Source: Bactericera cockerelli
Taxonomy: Eukaryota; Arthropoda; Insecta; Hemiptera; Triozidae
Direction of reading: 5' to 3'
DNA length: 64,000 bases
Assembly (NCBI GenBank): GCA_024516035.1
Contig: CM044958.1
Coordinates: 40,634,099 to 40,698,098 of the forward strand
Both the position numbers and the translations under genes were made by a program. Positions 54,451-64,000 of the stretch are shown here, piece after piece. The notes beneath the pieces were generated by a model. The model made no database searches and was not told the origin of the DNA. It worked only from the letters and a program-made list of their open reading frames with translations. Within the stretch, counting starts at the first letter, position 1. Every line of letters begins with the position of its first letter.

Positions 54451-57265
54451 CTGAGGACACCAATATGGACAAAGTTTTTTATTTTACAAAAAAAGTATGT
54501 AAGTGTGAACACTTGCATGGTTAGTTGATTACTCTGATACAGATTACCTTCCAATCACAAAATTTCTTTATCCTCTAACCCAAGCGATAGATGTCAAAAC
54601 CTGAACAAACCCCACTTGGTCCTAATCTCAATGGCAGAATTCTGTTTTTGATATAAGGCACTATGGGTGGGGACATGTTTTTATCATAAAGCGAACATTA
54701 TGAATATCTCATGATGCCCCAAATTACCAAAAAGTGCATCCTCATTTGAAATTGAGGGGAAATTTGCCCTGTTCTGTTTGATGAAATTGTAGGTAGATAG
54801 CTCAATATTTTGCCCCAAAACGACGTTTGACATTTTATCTCATGAATTTCACATAAAGGTACTTTAGCTTTTGTAATTTCTGGTAGAACATCATATTTAT
54901 TACTTATTGGGGATCAATCTAACATTTTGATATTATGTTCTTTTTTATAGGCTCTAATCTGATACTACATTTTATTATGTAAAGTTATAATACTGTACTC
55001 TATAAAGTTTATTGTCCCCTGTCTAATGTGAATGCAACAGGACTTATAATTTATAACTGGGTAATGATTATGTAAAGCTGGTATTATTATAGTGTTTTCT
55101 GTAGACTGTTTAACAGAAAACACTATAAATATAGGTATATTTTATTTGATTTAGTCCAAATTTTTGAGCTTGTCCAGTTGTTAATTGTATGTACCAATAA
55201 TCAGTGGCGGCTCATCGGGTGAAGACACTGAAGACATTTTCACCTAATTTTGAACAGTGAAAACACTACTCATAATCCCTTGAACATGGCACAATTGATC
55301 CAACTCAAAGAAAAAAAAAAAAAAAAAAAAAAAAAGAGTAAGCTTTGTGTAAAATAGATCAATGCTGCTTAACATTTCATGTTACTTTCCAAGGAGAACA
55401 CCAAATGTGAAGACAATTCGAAATTGTCTTCAGTTGTCCTTGAATCAACCAATCAGAGTTGAGTATTTCCAAGTAGGTATCATGAAATATTAGGCAAGAA
55501 CTATATCTATGTAATATGCTACTGAGGACAGTCTTCAGTTGTATTCAGTTTACATTATCTACACGACCTCTTACGAAATGTCACGAAGCCACATACCATG
55601 TGCGATGTCATGTGTTTTTGATATTAACATTGTTGCCAGTAGCATTATGCCAGACCTAGGAAACCAGTCAATGATTTAGCCTCACATATCTAGCACAATC
55701 TTGTAATATTAAAAAAAAAAAATAATAATAACGTAGGCGTTAGGAAAGCAGGATTTTGTGTCAGGAATTTTGGATATTATTTCTCATTTTTTGGGTTCTA
55801 GTTTTGTACATAGTTCCTAAACGAAAGCCGATACCAATAAATTTTAACTATTTATGTATCTTGTCAACTATAGTCTTATAAAGGACATCTCGATTGAAGT
55901 CAAATCTCGGAAATAATTATTTAATGTAGGTACCGAAATTGAGCCAAATAAGATAATCTGGTATCTAGTTGTTCCAAGAAGTTTTTAAATAGGGACAATG
56001 GTGGTACTGTTTAAGATCCTGACTATGGAACCACTTTTAAAAAAATCATGAAATTAGACGTGTTGAAATGAAATTCTCAAGAGAAAATTCTGTTCAGGCG
56101 GTGTAGTATTATTTTTTCAAATAAATAAATACGTCTTACATGATTTGAGGGATTTCTTTAAATTTAAAATATAGCTCTTGAAGTTTGTAGAAATTTAGCT
56201 ATGAAATTAACTTGGCAACATTGTATCTCTTATCTTTAGAATGTAAACAAAACTTGTGGCGCACTTTTTAAATTTTATTAGATTATTTTCAAATCGTTTC
56301 AACGGTGATCAAGTGACTTTTAATTGGTGTAACTAAATAATAAAGTTATTTCCCAGTATTTGATACAGGATAGAAACATTTTCCCTACCTGATCTGACCT
56401 GTGCTTTTCATAATAAGTTGATGATGGGTTCTTCACTTAACCTCAAAATCAGCGTTTCGCTCGAAATACGCTTACTTTTTGCAAATTCAGGGATTGGCAA
56501 GAATATAAACAAAATTGTGGCGGTAATTTAAAAAAAAACCTTCACTATGTGAAATTGAGGCGTATTTGGTGTTTGATCATTTGTCAAATAATTAAATATA
56601 ATAATCTTTACTCTATAGAAATAAACAACGAATTTGATTATTCAACAGGGTTCAACAAACAACCATAAACATTATTTACGAAAAATTCTCTAGAATAATT
56701 CATTTTTAATTCTCATTAAACTATCCCTTTTTCTCTTTTACCTTACTACAGTCATTGCTTCCCAGCTTCATTTTTTTTTTATATTTCTTCATCTGTTAAC
56801 TTGCCGATGAGGGCGATGAGGTAAAGTGAAGTCGCTGAGATTAATGTTTTGAAGATCGCGCATGGCACTTGGTCTATTTTTGTGCATAAATTTAAAATTG
56901 TCGAAATCGAATTTTGTTTCAACGAAATTCGGATCGCCCTAAAAGATTATTGCTTTAAACCTGGCGGGACGCAGTCTTATATATATTATATACGAATGTC
57001 AAGGAACCAAGGTCTGTCGTAATCTAGCTTGTGATCAATTGTATACTATGGACATGAAAGGAGCCTAGACATTGGATTTGGGCGTCCATATAATCCTCTC
57101 ACCACCGTGATTTAGGTATCAATACCTATCTCACGGACACGGAATTATTATTATATAATTGTATACTATTTGTAAATTTTTTTTTTTTGTAATTATTACT
57201 AAGTTACGCGCGCCCTAAAACTTTTTATATTCTTCTTGCAAATAATATTGAATGTTATAGATGGC

Positions 57266-57362
57266 GGCATGCAGTCATATCCGACACTGAAGGAACTAAG
57301 ATTACGACAGACGATTACAACAGACCTTTTGGTTCCTTCAATGTCGGATATGACTGCGTGCC
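57266..57362. repeat. Fold-back sequence inside the hAT element
   Basis: Arms 57266-57296 and 57332-57362 (31 bp each) are inverse copies with a few mismatches. A related string appears once at 56965-57025 (GACGCAGTCTTATAT, CAAGGAACCAAGGTCTG). Confidence 0.8.
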
Positions 57363-58007
57363 GTTAGGTTATAATCGATTTTCCCTACCTGATCTGACCT
57401 GTGCTTTTCATAATAAGTTGAATATGAAGTAGCTATGTACTTCTTTCAGTGTCAGAAATAACATTATAATTATGCAGGTAGCTAAGCACACAGTTTCCAG
57501 TGAAGTAGGTACTTAAAATTATAAGGCAATATCTGTGTTTTTCATAAATAGTCATTTAAACATCAATGGTAACACAAATTTAAGCTGATTTTATATTTGT
57601 AGTAAGTATGTTTTCTTAGATTTATTTTGTAATCTGGTGGTGGATTTTCTTGCAGTTTTGGATTGTAATTTTTAGTCTTCAACTAACTTTCTTTCCTTCC
57701 CAGTTCTAACCCCTCTGTAAAATGTTGTACCTACCTATCTACTGAGGTATAATCCTAATATTTTTATTTTAATTCCGTTTTAACCAACTTTTAGTTAATA
57801 TTTTTTATTAAGATGAATGAATACCTAAATATTTTTTATTAAGATGAATATTTCAAAGAAACAATGAGATTCCCACAAAATCATGGGGTTCAAACATTAA
57901 AAGTAACCCCATTCAGATTAAGAAGTAATGAGTCTAAGAAAGATATTATGATTACTGGATGTCCAATTTCTCCAATTACTATGTATAACCACCACTAAAA
58001 AAGTAAA

Positions 58008-58184
58008 GCAAATGCCTGCCCCACAGCCATACAGTTCAAGCCTGAATGGCTTATGAAAAATGAATGGCTGTGTACCAGCTCAAGTGTTGACAAATTGTTC
58101 TGCTGGCCTTGTTTATTCATTAAGTACCAAGTGTTCTCCAAAAAAAGTACCTATAAAAACTTATATGATGCAAAACTGGTATGA
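58008..58184 (+). pseudogene. hAT transposase fragment, N-terminal zinc finger
   Basis: Plus-strand frame reading QFKPEWLMKNEWLCTSS, then DKLFCWPCLFIKYQVF and STYKNLYDA before a stop at about 58181. The spacing of W, W and the CWPC pair fits the TTF/ZMYM-type finger at the start of many hAT transposases. The rest of the enzyme is missing and the right TIR follows within 160 bp. No start codon can be assigned; upstream frames are broken. Confidence 0.65.
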
Positions 58185-58350
58185 GAGAAAATCATGCTCT
58201 GCAGGGAAACAGCCATAACTTACAATGGGCTGTGTTTATGAGACCATAAGAACTAAGATCTGATAAATTAATAATTTTATTTTTTCAATACTTCTGGGTA
58301 TAATTTGTCTTCACCTAGTCTTGAAGTCAGGAGCCGCCACTGCCAATAAT

Positions 58351-58926
58351 ATCCATTACATTTGCTCTCGGTATTTGGAATGATGTACAGTTGAACAATG
58401 TACATACATGGTTAAAATTAGAGTATATACTAAGTAACTAGGTAATATGGACATTTATTGTACTTATGAACAAAAAGCTTTATTTATTCTCCCTCAAGTA
58501 CAATTGTATATTTTGCTTGGTTAATGGTTATAAAGAATTATTGTAACGCTTTCTTTTAACTGTTGATAACTATGCTTATACTGTTGAACGACATTTTTGT
58601 ATTAATAGATAATTACCATTTTTAAGGAGGCCCTTGCTCATTGATTTGAGTGAAATTTGGGCTTTAAATAAAAAATTAAATAAAATTAGGAGTAGATTCT
58701 CTGTTTGATGTATTTGATGAAAGAAGACATAATATCAATATATTATTTATTAATATTTCATAAAAGGACAAATTCATCATTTTAATACACATCTGTATTG
58801 TAAAGACAAACAATTGAGTGTAGAAATATGAACTAATATAAAACTCTACAAGTATCTCAGTTTACTAGTTTTGTCTGGATCTAAAGTCCGGTCTGCGTGT
58901 TATGTACCTATTGTAGATTTATCATT
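58351..58926. other. AT-rich non-genic spacer between two transposons
   Basis: Nothing recognisable. Confidence 0.4.
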
Positions 58927-59956
58927 TCGTCGCTTGAGAACCAAAGGGGCGTAACTACATAAGTGCGATTTTTCAGGAGAGCAAAAAGAAGGTTTAGTAT
59001 TTCAATAACATGAAGTGTAGTATGTATTTTTCGACAATTTTTTCTTATAAAAGATGGACAAATCTCTTTACCACAAGTGTCTTAAATATTTACATGAAAA
59101 AAATTGTCATTAAAAAGATAAAAATCCAAAAGGAAAAAAAAGCCCTCTTACGCCTTTTTAACCAAGTCGTATGATGCTTTACAACCTTTTATATTCTCAT
59201 ATAAAATATACACCAAGTTTCTAAGAGGTGATACGTCTCTTTGGCTCCAAAACTTTCAAATACTTACGGATCCTATCAGGATTTAATTCCTAATTGTCTC
59301 ATAATGATAGGAACAGTTATGATCAGAAAAGGCGATGCGTTTTTGTGGTTCTAAAATTTTAACGTCACTATAGAACTATGTGCAAATACGTTCCTTCTTG
59401 TACTGATATTCTGAGATGTATGAGTAGATACAACTTTTCGTGCAACACTCATCCGATTTTTACTACCGTAAGGGCACATACATAGTGAGATTTTTCTTAT
59501 CTTAGGCAGTAAGATCTTTTAAGTTTTACCTCTAGTTAAGTTTTAAAAACCTATAAGGTGATACTGTTTCCATTTTTCTAAATAACCGATGTTAAACTGC
59601 ATTGGTTAGATTGAGATACGCTCTTGGTTTGTTGAGTTGAGTCTAAAATTTATAATAACAATGAAGGTAATAATATTCTTGCAAACGTAGGTATTTTAAA
59701 ATATGTGAATTAATTTTGAAAAAATATAAGTAGATAAACTGTTTACTTAGTAGGAACGATTTCGTCACTCGAGGGACAACTTTATTGAAATAATAATATA
59801 GAATATAAAATAATAATTATAATAGAAAGAAAAGAGTAAGTAAATGAAGTATGTAACTTAAAACTTATGAAAAGTTGTATTTTAAAATTTAAAATTGAAA
59901 AATGGACGGTGTGCAGATCCACGAAAAAGACAGTGTCTCCAAGATTAACAAGGATT

Positions 59957-60071
59957 GGAATATAGCTTACCCAAGAGGTCTTGAAAAAACAACTTTAACT
60001 ATTTTAGAAAGTAGAAAATTAATTCCATAGACCAGAGAATTTTTTTCAAGACCTCTTGGAAAGCTATATTT
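59957..60071. repeat. Inverted repeat downstream of the DUF7869-like gene
   Basis: AATATAGCTTACCCAAGAGG and following CTTGAAAAAA (59959-59990) are mirrored by TTTTTTCAAGACCTCTTGG and AAAGCTATATT (60042-60071). It overlaps the probable polyadenylation signal of the gene. Confidence 0.8.
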
Positions 60072-60166
60072 TATTTTTGAAGCCTTACGGGCACTAATTA
60101 TACTACTAGCCTTACGGCCTAGTCTAATAATACAGGTAAGTGGCATTGAACTCGGTGCAGTTCTTC

Positions 60167-62464
60167 CTAGGGGGAAAAGAGTTTCCTGCGTAATGATGTG
60201 GTCTTCCTTAGTTTTGTCGATGTAGACATTGTAAATCTTTTCCCTGTTTCACATATATTGACAGGTTCCTTTCTACTTTTCTTGGTATTTAGTGTACTTG
60301 TAGTCAATTTCTGTTTTTTATTCTTCAATTTAGGGGATGCCGTATTATTCCTTTTGACAACTCTTGTGTTTAGAGAATCATAAAAGCTTCTGTATTGTGA
60401 GGGTATGATTTTGGCCTCACATAAAAATTGTAAATCATCATATTTGTCTTTAGTAATCTCTAGTGGCCCATTGTATGCTTTTAAAAGTGTTATTTTATTA
60501 AATTCAGTATTTTTGACACAGAAGTAGAGGTTGTTAGGGATTTCATAGTTATAACTAAAATACACTCTATCCGGCTCATTTTTTCTGAAAAGAAACCGTT
60601 TAACTTTCATCAAACTCACAGGATTCTTCAGGTTGTCCACTAATATTTTCTTGAACATGTTTTCTTCCAATTTTCTCAAATCATATATTCCCTCCTGGTC
60701 CATTTCATGTACTGCGTAGTTTCCATTTTTAGAAGCCATTTTCACCACAGTATACCACCCAGATGGGTCATATATATTTAATTTTTGTCCACATTTTTCA
60801 ATTCTTGCATGGACACTGTCCACTTCCATGAAGCTATGCCCAGGTTCAAAGAATACATGATGAATATTATCGATATTTAACGTGGTCACTGTGTAAAGTA
60901 AACACGCGACGATATATCTGTTTCTATTTTGTCCAGAACAACTATCCGAAAACAGATAATAAGTTTTTCCTGGATACAATTCTTCTGCTGGAGGTCCACA
61001 AGTAGTGCCACTTTCTTGTTCAGCCTGAGTTCTACACCTTTCTACACTTTCTTTGGAAGTGGATGTATCTGGGCATTCATTCAAAGTTGTACAGTAAGTA
61101 TTATTATTACAAGTAGTGCCCTCATCCAGTAAAATCTCCTGTCTGCTGATAGTTGCACCTTGTATAACCATTGTTGGCTGAATGTTTATGTCTGTCACTC
61201 TGTCTGTGTCAGAGTGACTTTGTTCTTGGCCATCTGCACCTGCATTGTCCAACATCACACTAGTGTTTTGCTCAATACCATCCACCTGAGGAATGAGATA
61301 AAATAATAATTATTTTATATGTCTTATAGATAACAAATATAATTATTATGTAGGTGCCTAAGTTATAAGTGTAAACTTCACCAATATGGACGGATCTATA
61401 GAATTTTAATATTGTGTAAAAATATTCTGTATTAATTATTTAGGAGAGAAGAAAACATTGTAAGTTAAAAAAAAACTTACCCTTTTGTTTTTATCCTCCA
61501 CAAGCTTTTTTATTAGTGCAACATGAGCAGACAATACACTACCCCGTCTTCTCTGATACTTCAAATTTTTACACCTGCAAAAAAAAATACACTCTTCATT
61601 ATTATTAAAGTCTGAATATGAATAAGCTACTCCTGCTCTAGCAAGGTATATCATTATTATTACTGACAAAGTATTGATGGGAACAATAATGTATGATAAG
61701 ACACCATCCTTATCTTCACCGTTTCTTACTCAAGCAGGGTTGGTGTTTTGCGTCAACCTCATGCAGTCCCCTATAGTATGATTATGTTTTGTGGTTGACA
61801 ACTTTGGTGTTGACAAACAGTTTTGACAAGTGGATGCCCTTATTAACCTCAAACCTCACTAATGGAGGGAAAACCTATGATAAGACACTATCTGTTCTAA
61901 AAATAAGGTTCAGGAATAGAAAAGAATACAATATAATTATAAATATTGTATTTAGTAGGTAACTATAGTGTTACTTGACAACATGAGATTTAAAAATTCC
62001 TTTACTTTAGTAGGCTAAACCAAGGTCTTATTTTTTTAGTTATTTAAACAAAAGAGTGACCTCTTTCAAAGAAAATACCAAAATCACATAGTAAAAGAAG
62101 TAGGTAACTGATCTGAATTTTTACCTAGAGTAATAATATTATGGTTAGGTAGGAACACTTCATAATACATTCCTAGTGCCAGGTATTGTTAGGCATAGGC
62201 ATATCTTGACAACTTATTTTACCAAATCTTAACAACTTATTTGGTATTTATTGATAGGTTTAAGATACCAGGTACCATAAGCCATACATACAACTTATTA
62301 TTGTGAACTTCTTTGGGTGGAGTAAACAGGTGTTTCAGATCATTTATTTTTTCCTTCTATCAAAACCTGACTAAAAAGCTACCCCACAAATTAGTGCTTT
62401 TTAAGTAGGTACCTACAGATAAATTTTTCTTCAAAAAAGTGTGAGTCAGTACTTACTTATACAT
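60167..62464 (-). CDS. DUF7869-like protein, three-exon gene of the 58927-63320 element
   Basis: Exons on the minus strand: 62464-62457 (ATG TAT AA), 61574-61481 and 61285-60167, giving 406 codons. Donors are GTAAGT at 62456 and 61480; acceptors are T-rich GCAG (61578-61575) and CCTCAG (61291-61286); phases agree. The middle exon is basic (CKNLKYQRRRG). The last exon starts with a Cys/Ser/Thr-rich linker, then YYLFSDSCSGQNRN (last-exon residues 109-122), FFEPGHSFMEVDSVHARIE (145-163), and a Lys/Arg-rich tail with nuclear-localisation-like patches. SDSCxGQN followed by GHSxMEVDxxHAxIE is the signature I associate with DUF7869, a family common in insect and cnidarian genomes with an RNase H-like look. 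Usual members have a longer N-terminal half with another Asp block, absent here, so catalytic competence is doubtful. An AATAAA lies about 92 nt past the stop (60075-60070). A role in transposition is inference. Confidence 0.72.
61725..61875 (-). repeat. SINE C-type tail fragment inside an intron
   Basis: TACTCAAGCAGGGTTGG, GTCAACCTCATG and GTGGATGCCCTTATTAACC parallel the 7925-8030 part of SINE C. It sits in the first intron of the DUF7869-like gene. Confidence 0.55.
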
Positions 62465-63320
62465 TTTGTAATCCAACAATTTCCAGTATGTTAATAGTTA
62501 ATAAATTAACATGGTACTTGGTAGGTGCTGTGCTTACATTTTATATTTCAATTAATGGATAGGATAAATGAAAATTTCGAATTATTTCTTCACTTATTAA
62601 ACAACAATTAATTCACAAGTTTTAAAAATAAAAGAATTTTCATTACATTCAGTTTTAATTTTTACCACCAAAAATATTAAAATTTTAAAATCAACATAAC
62701 CTCAAAGATAACACATTATTTTGATGTCTCTTGTAAAGCAGACGTATCCAAAGACGTATCTCATAATTAAACAATGTAAAAAAATAAAATAGTTATTTGC
62801 AATTTTTGAAAAATATTTAGAGCCAAAGAGACGCATCACCATTTAGAGTGTTTATCATGGGGCGTAAGTCTTTGTGAAAAAGAGAAAAAATTATGAAAAT
62901 GAAAATATCACAGAACCAGATAGGCCTAAGTCCTTTCAATTCCTTGGATTCATAATTAATATTCCTAAGTTAGGGGCTTAAGTGCATTTACTTCTTTTAG
63001 AATTATATTTCAATTTCTATGCATGATGTCTTAAGTGCAAATACCCCCAAGAAAATTCGATACATGTGGGCCAAAGTGAACTTACTTCCCTCATATTTCA
63101 AGCCAAATTAGTGTAAGTTTACTTACGTTGATTAGGTCCTAAACACTTTCTGGTATCTAGAGCTCACGTCTTTTCGTTTTTAGCAAATTGCTCAAAAAAT
63201 AACGATATTTTCGAAATTCTGAGTTTACCAGTGGAAAGATCAGAAAAAAATACATAAAAATCACTAATAATAAAAAAACCAAAATTTTGTAGTTACGCCC
63301 CTTTGGTTCTCAAGCGACGA

Positions 63321-64000
63321 TTTATCGTAAAAGTTGCTGATTTCTTATGGCTCCTCAGAAGTTAGACTTAACTTATATCAGATGTATTGTTTATAATATC
63401 TTTCTTGTATAAATAAATAAAAGTATTCAAATTCAAAATTCAAATCTAAGTAACATCTAATTATTTGGGAAACTGGAAATCCAAGAGGTTTTCGGTACTA
63501 TATTTTTTTTATGGGTTTTTTTATTATTATTAAATTTCGCATGAATATCTTCTTTACAGAAGTGTTTGGACAGTCTCGAGTAGGATACAGTACACATACC
63601 ATTTTTGTACCTGAAGAGATTCAATCTCATACGAGAAAGAGCATGGGCAATTGTGTTGAAAATTCTCCCTCAACATCTCGAGGCGATGGATTACAGAGGA
63701 AAGTGTATCGTTTCCTTGATGCAAAGCTTCTCATCTCACTTCTCAAAATCCTATGTAAATTAAACCTGAAATATTCTTCTCCCTTGCAGACCCGGAGAGC
63801 TCAGTCCCAAATCCCAATTTACTGCAAAAAGTCCAATACTTCTTGATGAGATTAAAATTCTAAAGCCCCTGGAGCAAAGTTTTGCAGAATGAAGAAGAAG
63901 GGAGGAGAGAGAAACGCAAGGAAAATATTTGGGCGTTATTTTCTCTTGAGGGTCATGTAACTAGGGAAAGAAATGAGAAAAGGAGAACTCCCTCTTTTCT
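63321..64000. other. Non-genic DNA to the window end
   Basis: A 111-codon plus-strand frame (63511-63846) has no recognisable domain or splice context. No gene called. Confidence 0.35.

Larger units (their letters stand above)
55202..58342 (+). mobile_element. hAT DNA transposon, internally deleted
   Basis: Termini CAGTGGCGGCTC and GAGCCGCCACTG are flanked by a perfect 8-bp duplication CCAATAAT (55194-55201, 58343-58350). Both are diagnostic of hAT. It is 3.1 kb. Only an N-terminal zinc-finger fragment of the transposase remains, close to the right end; no hAT catalytic or dimerisation region is seen. The interior carries a 1000-bp-spaced direct repeat, a fold-back sequence (57266-57362) and an A26 run (about 55310-55335). 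Confidence 0.88.
58927..63320. mobile_element. 4.4-kb DNA transposon-like element encoding a DUF7869-like protein
   Basis: Perfect 32-bp inverted repeats at 58927-58958 and 63289-63320 (outer end TCGTCGCTTGAGAACC). Flanks TTTATCATT (58918-58926) and TTTATCGTA (63321-63329) match at 7 of 9 and may be an eroded duplication. Inside the ends lie further inverse pairs: GGTGATACGTCTCTTTGGCT (59227-59246) with its near inverse at 62820-62841, and CTTACGCC-type words on both sides. One minus-strand gene (60167-62464) occupies the centre. I see no DDE transposase of a familiar superfamily. That this is a self-contained mobile element is inferred from the structure. Confidence 0.75.

Noticed and set aside
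63511..63846. 111-codon frame near the window end
   Set aside because: No domain, no splice signals and composition like surrounding DNA.

Overview
The window looks like AT-rich, repeat-packed chromosomal DNA from an arthropod, most likely an insect. The grounds are spliceosomal introns (GTAAGT donors, T-rich CAG acceptors), many SINEs with tRNA- or 5S rRNA-derived heads, an R1-type non-LTR retrotransposon, and hAT, piggyBac, mariner and Helitron-like elements. Hemiptera is only a guess, based on the general look of the sequence and frequent GTAGGTA/TACCTAC words. I found no convincing host protein-coding gene. Every substantial reading frame belongs to a mobile element. The 100-N run at 6796-6895 marks an assembly gap.

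Layout. 1-5100: AT-rich DNA, a 147/155-bp satellite with higher-order structure (1425-2410), and a cluster of nested SINEs. 5100-15400: SINEs, the gap, a Helitron-like piece and a 2.6-kb non-autonomous TA-flanked transposon with about 450-bp inverted repeats (9007-11632). 15408-22045: a nearly intact R1-clade-like retrotransposon with ORF1 (one apparent frameshift), ORF2 (endonuclease, reverse transcriptase, C-terminal zinc knuckle), a 24-bp hairpin over the ORF2 stop, a poly-A tail and a candidate target-site duplication. 22050-36400: degenerate LINE, minisatellites, a second Helitron-like copy, a piggyBac-type MITE (30051-30342) and simple repeats. 36400-55000: an R2-like endonuclease relic, more SINEs, a mariner-type fold-back MITE (41245-41797), a retroposon-like segment and a three-ended MITE (51605-51799). 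55202-58342: an internally deleted hAT element with a perfect 8-bp duplication. 58927-63320: a 4.4-kb element with perfect 32-bp inverted repeats carrying a three-exon minus-strand gene for a DUF7869-like protein.

How the parts relate. The SINEs presumably depend on LINE machinery, and the intact R1-like element is the only LINE here with full ORFs, but nothing in the sequence ties a given SINE family to it. tRNA-headed and 5S-headed SINEs share the same body, which points to promoter-head exchange. Several insertions are nested (SINE A and SINE B each inside a 5S-SINE; a long-TIR transposon at the edge of a Helitron-like copy), giving relative ages. The best candidate for something poorly described is the 58927-63320 element, whose gene product is not one of the familiar transposases.
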